In this document: positions 7,609 to 15,248 of the stretch, piece after piece
Layout: every line of letters starts with the position of its first letter
How positions within the stretch are numbered: position 1 is the first letter of the stretch
Assembly (NCBI GenBank): GCA_046262015.1
Contig: JBHENN010000068.1
Span: 1 to 17,225 of the forward strand
Source of the DNA: JBHENN01 sp046262015
GTDB taxonomy: Bacteria > Actinomycetota > CADDZG01 > WHSQ01
Direction: 5' to 3'
DNA: 17,225 nt
Program-made: the position numbers and the translations under genes
The notes under the pieces: generated by a model
Databases searched by the model: none
What the model saw: only the letters and a program-made list of their open reading frames with translations
What the model was told of the DNA's origin: nothing

Positions 7609-7647
7609 GGCGTTCCTCTCACTCACGGGATACGGGCGTCCATACCA

Positions 7648-10341
7648 TCATGTCCTCGACGATCGGCGGCGAACGAACCTCCGCGGGCGGAGCTCGACGC
7701 CGTCGCGGATGCGCTCGGCTATCGCCGATCGGATGGCGGGTGGAACCTTGGCGCCATCGCGGCCCACGAGCTCGAAGCGATCGACCACCCGACCTTCCTC
7801 CGTGACCGCCCGCGCGGAGCGCACGTTGACCTCGGACACCGCGAACGCGGCTGATACGGCATGCAGCAGGCCCTCTCGGTCGGGGGCGCGGATCTCGCAC
7901 AGAGTGGCCCACGGGGAACCCGAGTCGTCGAACCTGATGTCGGCATCGGGGATAGGAACGGACTGGAGCGGGCGTTCCAGCGCGCCGGCCAGCGTCGTCT
8001 GCAGCATCTGGGCGTCCGGCGCGGACGGGCACGAGACGAGGAACGACTGCAGCGCGATCCCGCGCGGCCAGGTCGAGGCGAACGCGGTCTCGACGTTGCA
8101 ACCACAGGACGCGAGGGCCCCCGTGGTATGGGCGAGAAGCCCGCGGCGATCCATGGACGCCAGCTCGACGCGCCACCTACCGTCTGCCGCGAACACCTCG
8201 ATGCAGGTGGTACGCGTCTCGGCGGCGCGCTGAAGCAGACCCGCGTGGCGCACGAGGTCGGGGTCGGAGGCCACGACCACATGAGATGGAGGCGCCGCCA
8301 CGATCCACTCGGCGAGGGCCTCGGAACCGCACGCGGCCGCAGCGGATCGACGTTTGCGGTCGATGACACTCAGCGAAGCGCGGTCGGCGCCACCCGCCTG
8401 GAGGACCGTCTGAACTAGACGGTGGAGCTCATCGAGACGCGCCCGTTGCCACGGTTCCATCACCGCGGATCCAACGCTTATCAGATAGAGATCGCGCGCG
8501 ACCTCGGGGCGGCCTAGATGGGCCGCCATTTCCAGCACCGAGGTCTCCTCGAGAGCGTCGGGCCGGGCGAGCGCCGCCAGCAGAAGCTGTGCGCTCCCGC
8601 AGACGAGCGCGACCTCCTGCTCGGCACGCGCGCCTAGCGAGAACCGAGATGCGAGACGACGACCGAGCTTGACCGCCTCTCGCTCATCGACACCGGCGTC
8701 GAGTGCGACGACGGCAAGGAGGAGGCGCTCGCGCTTCTCGACCTTGCCGAGCTCGTCCGCGACCACCCGATCCGCACGCACCGACTCTTGCAAACGCTCG
8801 AGGATCGGCCATCGGAGAGCTTGTGTGGGATCCAGCTCGTGACGGTCGGACCGCCGCTTCCTCAGCGCCTCGGAGAGCTCGGGAAGGACCCGGTCGAGGA
8901 CGCCGCTCGTCTCGAGGAACCGCCACGACCGGACGTTCCCCTCCCCGAGCACGCGGAAGAACTTGGCGATAGAGGCCTCGTCCCATCGAAGGGACGGGGC
9001 GGTGAGCGACCCCAGATGTTCGAGGAGCAGCGGCCCCGGCCGGTCGCCGGGCGCGAGCAGGAGCGCGGCGTCAAGTGCGACGTCGAGCGCGCGTCCGGGG
9101 GGTATGGCCGCGGTCAGCTCGACCGTGCCTCCCTCCGCCGTGAGGGTGCGCCGAGACGCGGACGCGGGGAACGCCACCGGGATCGCGTCGGCCGGCCCGC
9201 GGCGGGCCAACCGCCACCGAAGCAGAGGCGGCGCGAGCAAGGTTGTGGCGAACACCACCAGCAGCAGGGCGCCGTACTCGTTCTGATCGAGGAGCCCTTC
9301 GCGCAGACCAAGACCGGCGAAGATCAAGCCCACCTCGCCGCGAGGCAGCATCCCCAGCCCTATGGCGGCTTTGTCCGCGTCGACCCCCGCCGCCCCCCAA
9401 CCCGATAGGACCTTGCCGGCCACCGCGACCACCATCAGCGCGCCCGCGAGTGTGAGCGTCCCGGGGTCACCGAACCTCGACGCGTCCACGTCGATCCCGA
9501 TCTGCAGGAAGAAGACGGGGATGAAGAGATGGCCGACTGAAGCCAATTCGTTCTTGATCCGGTCGGCTTCGGTAGATCGGGCGAGGGTGACCCCCGCGAT
9601 GAACGCGCCGATGATCGGAGCCAGCCCCGCGGCCTCGGCAACAAGCGCGAACACAAGGATGAACGCGAGAGATAGCGCGACCAGGGTGCCGGTAGAGCGA
9701 GCCAGTCGCTGCACCTGCTCGAAGAACCACGGCGCGACCCGACCCCCGACCACGAGGCTGACCCCGAGGACGACGAGGGCTACGAGGCCGACCCGCGCGA
9801 TCCCACCCGCCGACACCGAGCCATCCGCGCCCGTGCCGGTCACGATGGTGAGGAGCAGGAGACCCATGACGTCGTCGGCGATGGCGGCCCCCAGCACCGT
9901 GCGCGCCTCGACCGACGCCAACGCCTTGAGATCCCCGAAGACCCGCGCCGTGATCCCGATGCTGGTCGCGGTCAAGCTCGCTCCGAGGAACACCGCGGCT
10001 TCCGTGGGAACCCCTAATGCTTCCGCCGCGACGAAACCTCCGGCGAAGGGGAGCGCCACTCCTAAGACCGCGACCAGCAGGGCGGAACGGCCGACCCGCT
10101 TCAGCTCGCCTAGGTCCATCTCCATCCCGACCTCGACGAGGAGCAGGATCACCCCGAGCTCGGCCAGCACGGCGAGCACCTCGTCGTGCCCGACGATGCC
10201 GAGCACGGAGCGGCCGACGAGCACGCCCGCAGCGATCTCCCCGACCACCGCCGGCACCCCGATCCTCTCGGAGACCTCGGCCGCAAGCTTCGCGGCGACG
10301 AGGACGACGAGGATGTCGAAGAGGACTCCGGTGATGCTCAC
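7648..10341 (-). CDS. Cation:proton antiporter fused to GlnD-like degenerate HD and ACT domains
   Basis: An 897-aa fusion. Residues 1-385 form a CPA2-type Na+/H+ or K+/H+ exchanger with many hydrophobic helices, starting VLFDILVVLVAAKLAAEVSE; the conserved acidic pair is in AIADDVMG (Asp156-Asp157), with MLPRGEVGLI at 331-340. Residues about 440-650 resemble the HD region of PII uridylyltransferase GlnD, but the metal ligands are gone: the LLHDIGKG-like site reads VVALDAGVD and the following RHH-like position reads CGSA. Two ACT-like domains follow (about 722-790 and 810-880), the second containing DREGLLHAVS and VNVRSARAVTEEG, very GlnD-like. GlnD ACT domains sense glutamine, so this exchanger may be gated by nitrogen status (inference). 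Start GTG at 10341; the ribosome site is weak. It lies between the winged-helix gene and the rhodanese gene, same strand. Confidence 0.88.
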   Translation of the reverse strand: MSITGVLFDILVVLVAAKLAAEVSERIGVPAVVGEIAAGVLVGRSVLGIVGHDEVLAVLAELGVILLLVEVGMEMDLGELKRVGRSALLVAVLGVALPFAGGFVAAEALGVPTEAAVFLGASLTATSIGITARVFGDLKALASVEARTVLGAAIADDVMGLLLLTIVTGTGADGSVSAGGIARVGLVALVVLGVSLVVGGRVAPWFFEQVQRLARSTGTLVALSLAFILVFALVAEAAGLAPIIGAFIAGVTLARSTEADRIKNELASVGHLFIPVFFLQIGIDVDASRFGDPGTLTLAGALMVVAVAGKVLSGWGAAGVDADKAAIGLGMLPRGEVGLIFAGLGLREGLLDQNEYGALLLVVFATTLLAPPLLRWRLARRGPADAIPVAFPASASRRTLTAEGGTVELTAAIPPGRALDVALDAALLLAPGDRPGPLLLEHLGSLTAPSLRWDEASIAKFFRVLGEGNVRSWRFLETSGVLDRVLPELSEALRKRRSDRHELDPTQALRWPILERLQESVRADRVVADELGKVEKRERLLLAVVALDAGVDEREAVKLGRRLASRFSLGARAEQEVALVCGSAQLLLAALARPDALEETSVLEMAAHLGRPEVARDLYLISVGSAVMEPWQRARLDELHRLVQTVLQAGGADRASLSVIDRKRRSAAAACGSEALAEWIVAAPPSHVVVASDPDLVRHAGLLQRAAETRTTCIEVFAADGRWRVELASMDRRGLLAHTTGALASCGCNVETAFASTWPRGIALQSFLVSCPSAPDAQMLQTTLAGALERPLQSVPIPDADIRFDDSGSPWATLCEIRAPDREGLLHAVSAAFAVSEVNVRSARAVTEEGRVVDRFELVGRDGAKVPPAIRSAIAERIRDGVELRPRRFVRRRSSRT

Positions 10342-10404
10342 GGGGACCTAAGTTCCTCGGGTGGTCGCGGTGGAGTTGCGGCGCACGGACGCTTGCTCAG
10401 GCGC

Positions 10405-10734
10405 TCACCGGAGCTGGAACCGGTAGCCCAGCCGGATCACGGTCTCGATCGCGCCCCGCGGCAGGTGGCTGCGCAAGCGCGCGACGTGGATGTCGATGGT
10501 CCGGCCGCGCGCTGCGTCGTCCCACACGGTCTCGGAGATCAGCTGGCGCCGCAGCAGGCGGCCGGGATTCCGAGCGAAGAGCACCAGCAGCTGGAACTCC
10601 TTGGGGGTCAGGAACAGGCGCTCGCCGCGCCAGGTGGCGACGAACTCTTCGGGATACAAGCGGAGATCCCCGACCTGGATCGCCTCCGCGTCCTCGAGAG
10701 CGGACCCTAGGGCTCCCGCGTCCTCCTGTTCCAT
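10405..10734 (-). CDS. OmpR/PhoB-type winged-helix regulator lacking a receiver domain
   Basis: A 109-aa protein made almost only of the response-regulator DNA-binding domain (Trans_reg_C). The beta-hairpin and helices are clear: LFLTPKEFQLLVLFARNPGR, LLRRQLISETVW, RTIDIHVARLRSHL and the closing wing IETVIRLGYRF. A receiver domain would need about 120 more residues; only about 22 acidic, Ala-rich residues precede the wing domain, and no receiver-like sequence is seen upstream. ATG at 10734 has GAGGAGG about 9 nt upstream. It sits between the ammonium transporter and the antiporter-GlnD fusion. The actinobacterial nitrogen regulator GlnR belongs to this family, so this may regulate the neighbouring genes, but it cannot be phosphorylated through a receiver of its own. 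The target is unknown. Confidence 0.85.
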   Translation of the reverse strand: MEQEDAGALGSALEDAEAIQVGDLRLYPEEFVATWRGERLFLTPKEFQLLVLFARNPGRLLRRQLISETVWDDAARGRTIDIHVARLRSHLPRGAIETVIRLGYRFQLR

Positions 10735-10823
10735 CGGTAAGAGCCTCCTCGTCGGCCCATCCCAGCCCTGCAACCCCGTCGCGCCGGCGCGCCTCTCCCG
10801 TCCGGTGGTGGCGCTCTTTCGGT

Positions 10824-10874
10824 CGGAACCGATCGAGCCGGGTCGGGTGCGGAACTGATCGAGCCGGGTCGGGT
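10824..10874. repeat. Tandem 25-bp repeat (two copies, period 26)
   Basis: Copies at 10824-10848 and 10850-10874 differ at one base only (c or t after GGAAC). Each contains GATCGAGCCGGGTCGGGT, so the left arm of the adjacent hairpin is present twice. Confidence 0.85.
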
Positions 10875-10892
10875 ATGCGGACCCGACCCGGC
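10863..10892 (-). terminator. Strong hairpin after the ammonium transporter gene
   Basis: GCCGGGTCGGGT (10863-10874) and ACCCGACCCGGC (10881-10892) form a perfect 12-bp stem with a 6-nt loop, beginning 17 nt after the amt stop on the minus strand. There is no T-run after it, as is common for terminator-like hairpins in GC-rich actinobacteria. It may instead act as an attenuating element or RNA 3'-end stabiliser between amt and the regulator gene. Confidence 0.55.
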
Positions 10893-10909
10893 AACGACCT
10901 CGCTTCGAG

Positions 10910-12265
10910 CTAGCCCGGCTCCGGAGCCAACACGGCTCCGGCGTCGGCCCGTTGTTTCGTCTCCTGCCGGGCCTTGTCGACCGTCTCGATGGTCGGCAGG
11001 CCGTCCGTTCCGAGGAAGGTCTCGGGATAGCCCCACATCCCGTGCTCCCCGATGTCTAGCCCCTCGATCTCCTCTTCCGCGGACACCCGCAAGCCCACGG
11101 TCGCCTTGATCAGGGCGAAGACCACGGCCGATCCGGCGATCGCCCACGCCGCCACCGCCACAACACCCAGCGCCTGCACGCCGAGCTGGGCCATGCCGCC
11201 GCCATACAACAGCCCCGGCGACCCGACACCTGCGGCTTCGATCAGCCGAGGAGAAGCGAATAGACCGACGGCGAGAGTGCCGAACGCCCCACAGACCGCG
11301 TGAACGGAGACGGCACCTACGGGATCGTCGACGCCGACTCGCTCGAAGAACTTCACCGAGAAGACGACGAGGACGCCTGCGAGCGCGCCGATGACCACTG
11401 CGGCCCAGTTCTCGACGAAGAAGCAGCCGGCCGTGATGCCGACCAATCCGGCCAAGGCCCCATTGGCGGTCATCCCGACGTCCGGTTTCTTCCCGGTCAT
11501 CCATACCGTGAACATCGCCACCAGCGCGCCGGCTGCAGCCGCCAGGTTGGTGGTGACGGCGATGTCACCGATCGCCGGAACCGCGGCCATGGTGGAACCC
11601 GGGTTGAACCCGAACCATCCGAACCACAGGATGAAGACCCCGAGCAAGGCGAGCGGCATGCTGTGGCCCGGGATGAGGCGCGGCTTGCCGTCCTTGCCGA
11701 ACTTGCCGATACGCGGCCCGAGGAAGATGGCGCCGACGAGAGCCGCCCAGCCTCCCACGGAGTGGACGACGGTGGACCCTGCGAAGTCGAGGAACTCGCG
11801 GCTCGCGAGCCACCCGCCGCCCCAGATCCAATGGCCGGAGATCGGATAGATGAGGCCCGAGATCAAGGCGCTATAGATCAGGTAAGCGGGGAACCTGGTG
11901 CGCTCGGCCATCGCCCCGGAGACGATCGTGGCCGCCGTCCCGGCGAACACGACCTGGAAGAGCCACTTCGTGGACAAGCCGGGCGTCGCCCAGGAGAGCG
12001 ATTCGAATGCCGACTCGCCTCCACCGAGAAACCATCCCGTGGTGCCGACCAGCGCGTTGCCGGTCCCGAACATCAGAGCGAAGCCAACCGCCCAGAAAGC
12101 CATGGACCCGATGCCGAAGTCCATCAGGTTCTTCATCATGATGTTCGCCGCGTTCTTCTGCCGCGTGAAGCCTGTCTCTACCATCGCGAATCCGGCTTGC
12201 ATCAAGAACACCAGGAACGCCGCGATCAGCGTCCACATGGTGTCCAGTAAGACCTGCTGTTCCAT
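10910..12265 (-). CDS. amt: Ammonium transporter (Amt/Rh family)
   Basis: A 451-aa integral membrane protein with eleven predicted helices, conducting ammonium/ammonia across the cytoplasmic membrane. The family signature DFAGSTVVHSVGGWAALVGA is present (Asp160, His168), and the second pore histidine is His322 (VSVHAVCGAFGT), corresponding to the AmtB His pair. The NPGS motif and the aromatic gate region around WLFQVVFAGTAATIVSGAMAE are intact. The cytoplasmic tail (about 395-451) includes EEIEGLDIGEHGMWGYPE, the region where PII proteins normally dock. ATG at 12265 has GGAGG 4 nt upstream. No glnK follows, as it often does; a winged-helix regulator gene lies downstream instead. A GlnR-type operator is seen 53-90 bp upstream, so expression probably rises under nitrogen limitation. 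Confidence 0.97.
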   Translation of the reverse strand: MEQQVLLDTMWTLIAAFLVFLMQAGFAMVETGFTRQKNAANIMMKNLMDFGIGSMAFWAVGFALMFGTGNALVGTTGWFLGGGESAFESLSWATPGLSTKWLFQVVFAGTAATIVSGAMAERTRFPAYLIYSALISGLIYPISGHWIWGGGWLASREFLDFAGSTVVHSVGGWAALVGAIFLGPRIGKFGKDGKPRLIPGHSMPLALLGVFILWFGWFGFNPGSTMAAVPAIGDIAVTTNLAAAAGALVAMFTVWMTGKKPDVGMTANGALAGLVGITAGCFFVENWAAVVIGALAGVLVVFSVKFFERVGVDDPVGAVSVHAVCGAFGTLAVGLFASPRLIEAAGVGSPGLLYGGGMAQLGVQALGVVAVAAWAIAGSAVVFALIKATVGLRVSAEEEIEGLDIGEHGMWGYPETFLGTDGLPTIETVDKARQETKQRADAGAVLAPEPG

Positions 12266-12301
12266 ACTTCCTCCCCGCTAGCGGCCCGACGTGGCGCTTA
12301 G

Positions 12302-12307
12302 AAGCTA
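12302..12307 (-). promoter_or_regulatory. Possible -10 box of amt
   Basis: TAGCTT on the minus strand lies 10 bp downstream of the GlnR-like box, placing a start near 12295 and giving a leader of about 30 nt with a good ribosome binding site. It is a weak match, chosen mainly by position. Confidence 0.3.
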
Positions 12308-12317
12308 GAGAGAAGGT

Positions 12318-12355
12318 GTTTCCGTCCTATATCCCAGACGTTACGAATGAGTTAA
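12318..12355 (-). promoter_or_regulatory. GlnR-type operator upstream of amt
   Basis: On the minus strand four half-sites recur every 11 bp: TTAAC, GTAAC, GATAT and GAAAC, each separated by 6 nt. This follows the GlnR consensus gTnAC-n6-GaAAC-n6-gTnAC-n6-GaAAC, with the third half-site degenerate. It overlaps the expected -35 region. PhoP or MtrA boxes have similar spacing and cannot be excluded. Confidence 0.55.
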
Positions 12356-12409
12356 AGACGTGAAGCGCGGCATCCCTGTGCGGTCTCATGGCGGATGGGA
12401 GAGGGCCGG

Positions 12410-13060
12410 CTAGGTCGGCGTGCAGGTCTTGGCGCCGCGCGGGGGCACGCAGGTGAACGTTAGGCCCGTGGGTGCACTCGTCGAGTCGTACAGGATCCGG
12501 CTGTACATCGGACTCGTCTCCGGGAAGATCGACACCATCAACGAGGTCGTGGCTGCGACGTTCGCCTTGGGCAGCACCGCCTCCACCGTCGCCTGACCGG
12601 ACGGGACCTCGACGTCCAGCGTCGCGAACGGGTCCCACACCGAGCACGAGTCGGGAACGTCGTTGTAGAAGCGCAGCTTCACCGTCCCACCTTGACCGAG
12701 CGTGTGGAAGGTGAACGTCATCGGGCCCTTGATCCGTCCGGTGACCGCACCTTGCCACGTAGGGGCGAACCAGTTGCCGGCGCAATTGATCGGAGCGGGA
12801 TCGCTGAAGAACAGCACCGACTTTGGGGCGCCCCCTGAGGGCTCATTGGGATCCATCGTCCGATAGTGGACCTCGCCCCCGGTCAGAGCGGCGACGGTGT
12901 CGGCCGACATCTCGACCTCACCCACCGGGTACGCGCCATGGGCATAAAGGGTCGTCACAACCGCACGCGGTTTCTTCGCGGCAGCTCCGGCCCCACCCCC
13001 GCCGGGCCCACTCGAGAGCAAGAGCACGGCAACCAACCCGAATACCGATGACCTGTGCAC
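12410..13060 (-). CDS. Secreted protein of unknown function
   Basis: A 216-aa protein with a signal peptide (hydrophobic FGLVAVLLLSS followed by a Gly/Ala-rich stretch, cleavage probably near residue 27-30). The mature part is rich in Thr, Val and short alternating hydrophobic stretches (VKLRFYND, ATLDVEVPSGQATVEAVL), which suggests a beta-sandwich. Four cysteines (93, 139, 204, 213) could form two disulfides. I do not recognise the family; no catalytic motif is evident. The start is GTG at 13060, directly before the signal sequence with GGGGGG 4 nt upstream; an ATG at 13105 would add 15 residues before the signal. It lies alone between thiC and amt on the same strand with gaps of 129 and 144 bp. 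Probably an exported carbohydrate- or surface-associated protein, but that is a guess. Confidence 0.75.
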   Translation of the reverse strand: MHRSSVFGLVAVLLLSSGPGGGGAGAAAKKPRAVVTTLYAHGAYPVGEVEMSADTVAALTGGEVHYRTMDPNEPSGGAPKSVLFFSDPAPINCAGNWFAPTWQGAVTGRIKGPMTFTFHTLGQGGTVKLRFYNDVPDSCSVWDPFATLDVEVPSGQATVEAVLPKANVAATTSLMVSIFPETSPMYSRILYDSTSAPTGLTFTCVPPRGAKTCTPT

Positions 13061-13189
13061 GCGTCCCCCCAACTCATCCGTAGTGAGACTGCCGATGGAG
13101 GACATCTTCGTACAAGACAGCCCGACACACCAGACCTCGGGGCCGGCGGATGCCTTCAGGACGGAGTGATCATTGGGATAGGGGCCGGC

Positions 13190-14944
13190 TTAGGCGTCGA
13201 TGTAGATCTCGCCGCCGGCGGCGCGGAACTCCTCCGCCTTGGCTTCCAGGCCGGCCTGCACGGCTGCCTCGTCACCGTAGCCGTGTTCGCGCGCGTAATC
13301 CCGCACGTCGTGGCTGATGCGCATGCTGCAGAACTTGGGGCCGCACATCGAGCAGAAATGCGCTTTCTTGGCGGGGTCGGCCGGGAGCGTCTCGTCGTGG
13401 AAGGACCGGGCGGCCTCGGGATCTAGCGACAGATTGAACTGGTCCTCCCAGCGGAAATCGAAGCGCGCCCGGGACAGCTCGTCGTCCCACCGTTGCGCCG
13501 TCGGATGGCCCTTGGCGAGGTCCGCCGCGTGCGCCGCGATCTTGTAGGCGATCACCCCGTCCTTCACATCTTGTTTGTTAGGGAGACCCAGGTGCTCCTT
13601 CGGAGTGACATAGCACAGCATCGCGGTGCCGTACCAGCCGATCATCGCGGCGCCGATCGCCGAGGTGATGTGGTCGTAGCCGGGTGCGACGTCCGTCGTG
13701 AGGGGGCCCAGCGTGTAGAAGGGAGCCTCGCCGCAGACCTCCATCTGACGATCCACGTTCTCCTTGATCAGATGCATCGGGATGTGCCCCGGGCCTTCGA
13801 TCATCACCTGGACGTCGTGACGCCACGCTATCTGCGTCAGCTCACCGAGGGTGTCGAGCTCGGCGAACTGCGCGTCGTCGTTGGCATCGGCGATCGAACC
13901 CGGTCGCAGGCCATCGCCGAGGGAGAAGCAGACGTCGTACGCGGCCATGATCTCGCAGATGTCCTCGAAGTGCGTGAACAGGAAGTTCTCCTGATGATGC
14001 GCGAGACACCACGCCGCGAGGATGGATCCGCCGCGCGACACGATACCGGTCACGCGGCGCGCGGTCAACGGTATGTAACGAAGGAGCACCCCGGCATGGA
14101 TCGTGAAGTAATCCACGCCTTGCTCGGCCTGCTCGATCAAGGTGTCGCGATAGACCTCCCAGGTGAGCTCCTCGGGCTTCCCGTCGACCTTCTCGAGCGC
14201 CTGGTAGATCGGCACCGTCCCTATCGGGACCGGGGCGTTGCGGATGATCCACTCGCGCGTCGCATGGATGTCCGAACCGGTCGACAGGTCCATGACCGTG
14301 TCGGCGCCCCAGCGCGTCGCCCAGGTCATCTTCTCGACCTCCTCCTCTATGGAGGACGTCACCGCGGAGTTCCCGATGTTGGCGTTGATCTTGACCAGGA
14401 AGTTGCGTCCGATGATCATCGGCTCGCTCTCGGGGTGGTTGACGTTCGCTGGGATGACGGCGCGCCCCCGGGCGACCTCCGAACGCACGAGCTCGGCGTC
14501 GAGCCCCTCACGCAGGGCGACGAACTCCATCTCGGGGGTGACGAGGCCCGAGCGTGCGTAGTGCATCTGGGTGACGACGCTGCCGGGGCGCGCCCTGAGC
14601 GGGCAAGCCCGGTCTCCCTCGAACCCTTCCGGTCCGGCCGCGACCGCAGGGGCCGCCACCTCCTCCACGTCTCCCCGTCCCTCTATCCACGGCTTCCTCA
14701 GCGGCGCGATCCCCCGCCGGACGTCTACGCCGGCTGCCGGGTCGCCGTGGGGCCCGCTCGTGTCGTAGAGGAAGAGCGGATCCGACCCATCGGTCAGGGG
14801 GACCGCCCGGAACGGCACTCGCAGGTCCGGACGCGATCCCGAGACGTACGTCTTGACCGAGACATCTGTGGGGCGCTCAGGTCCATCAGGTCGCGGCGTA
14901 TGCGCGATCGGTCCCGCGGACACGACCGGCAGTGTCTTGCCCAT
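13190..14944 (-). CDS. thiC: Phosphomethylpyrimidine synthase ThiC
   Basis: A 584-aa radical-SAM enzyme that rearranges aminoimidazole ribotide into 4-amino-5-hydroxymethyl-2-methylpyrimidine phosphate, the pyrimidine half of thiamine. Highly conserved blocks are visible: PANVNHPESEPMIIGRNF, NANIGNSAVTSSIEEEVEK, MDLSTGSDIHATREWI, DYFTIHAGVLLRY, SRGGSILAAWC, MIEGPGHIPMH and KEHLGLPNKQDVKDG. The C-terminal CSMCGPKFC (Cys531, Cys534, Cys539; Cx2Cx4C) binds the [4Fe-4S] cluster. ATG at 14944 has GGAGG 4 nt upstream; the frame extends seven codons further but that part is riboswitch. Length is typical. It stands as a single gene under a TPP riboswitch. Confidence 0.98.
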   Translation of the reverse strand: MGKTLPVVSAGPIAHTPRPDGPERPTDVSVKTYVSGSRPDLRVPFRAVPLTDGSDPLFLYDTSGPHGDPAAGVDVRRGIAPLRKPWIEGRGDVEEVAAPAVAAGPEGFEGDRACPLRARPGSVVTQMHYARSGLVTPEMEFVALREGLDAELVRSEVARGRAVIPANVNHPESEPMIIGRNFLVKINANIGNSAVTSSIEEEVEKMTWATRWGADTVMDLSTGSDIHATREWIIRNAPVPIGTVPIYQALEKVDGKPEELTWEVYRDTLIEQAEQGVDYFTIHAGVLLRYIPLTARRVTGIVSRGGSILAAWCLAHHQENFLFTHFEDICEIMAAYDVCFSLGDGLRPGSIADANDDAQFAELDTLGELTQIAWRHDVQVMIEGPGHIPMHLIKENVDRQMEVCGEAPFYTLGPLTTDVAPGYDHITSAIGAAMIGWYGTAMLCYVTPKEHLGLPNKQDVKDGVIAYKIAAHAADLAKGHPTAQRWDDELSRARFDFRWEDQFNLSLDPEAARSFHDETLPADPAKKAHFCSMCGPKFCSMRISHDVRDYAREHGYGDEAAVQAGLEAKAEEFRAAGGEIYIDA

Positions 14945-14954
14945 CGATCCTCCC

Positions 14955-15033
14955 TCCGCCGGCATTACCCGGATCAGGTCCTTCGGTCGGCGCCGGCAGG
15001 CGCCCTCTCAGCCCGGTCCTCCGAGCTCCCGCT
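14955..15033 (-). promoter_or_regulatory. TPP riboswitch (THI element) of thiC
   Basis: The minus strand carries the two most conserved THI blocks in order: GGGCTGAGAGGGCGCC, then ACCTGATCCGGGTAATGCCG about 20 nt later. The 5' arm is near GCGGGAGCTCGG. The element ends 5-10 nt before the thiC ribosome binding site, so thiamine pyrophosphate probably blocks translation by hiding that site. Confidence 0.92.
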
Positions 15034-15248
15034 GTGTGCCTACGTTACGACACGCTCTCGGCGCGCCGGGCTGCCCCGTAGCCCGCTCCGAGGTCGCCGC
15101 TCTGGTCCACCCGTGGGAATCATCCGCGTCGCCTCCTCCCGCCTCGCCACCGAGCCACCCATGGGAACCATGACCGCCTATGAGTCACCCTTCCCATCGG
15201 TGCACCCCGCGCGCCGTGTCCGAGTGGGCCACGAGCTGGGCCCGCCCG
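15034..15248. other. Intergenic region between the thiC riboswitch and the MerB-like gene
   Basis: No gene is supported here. It should hold the thiC promoter (a TAACGT-like -10 near 15043-15048 on the minus strand, weak) and the 3' end of the MerB-like transcript. A 5-bp GGGCC/GGCCC hairpin at 15226-15243 is too weak to call a terminator. Two imperfect 17-bp repeats are listed separately. Confidence 0.5.
15107..15171. repeat. Two 17-bp direct repeats with palindromic cores
   Basis: CCACCCGTGGGAATCAT (15107-15123) and CCACCCATGGGAACCAT (15155-15171) match at 15 of 17 positions, start-to-start 48 bp. Each has a CCCrTGGG core, fully palindromic in the second. They lie upstream of the thiC promoter region and downstream of the MerB-like gene. 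They could be operator sites or a chance duplication. Confidence 0.4.

Noticed and set aside
6880..7626. Rhodanese-CBS gene as a simple frameshifted pseudogene
   Set aside because: There is no frameshift: both halves are in the same frame and differ only by one TGA at the catalytic position. Pseudogene by point mutation stays possible but is less likely given the hairpin and the parallel MerB-like case.
12275..12284. CCGCTAGCGG palindrome before the amt ribosome binding site as an operator
   Set aside because: A 10-bp palindrome in GC-rich sequence is weak evidence and no second copy was seen nearby.
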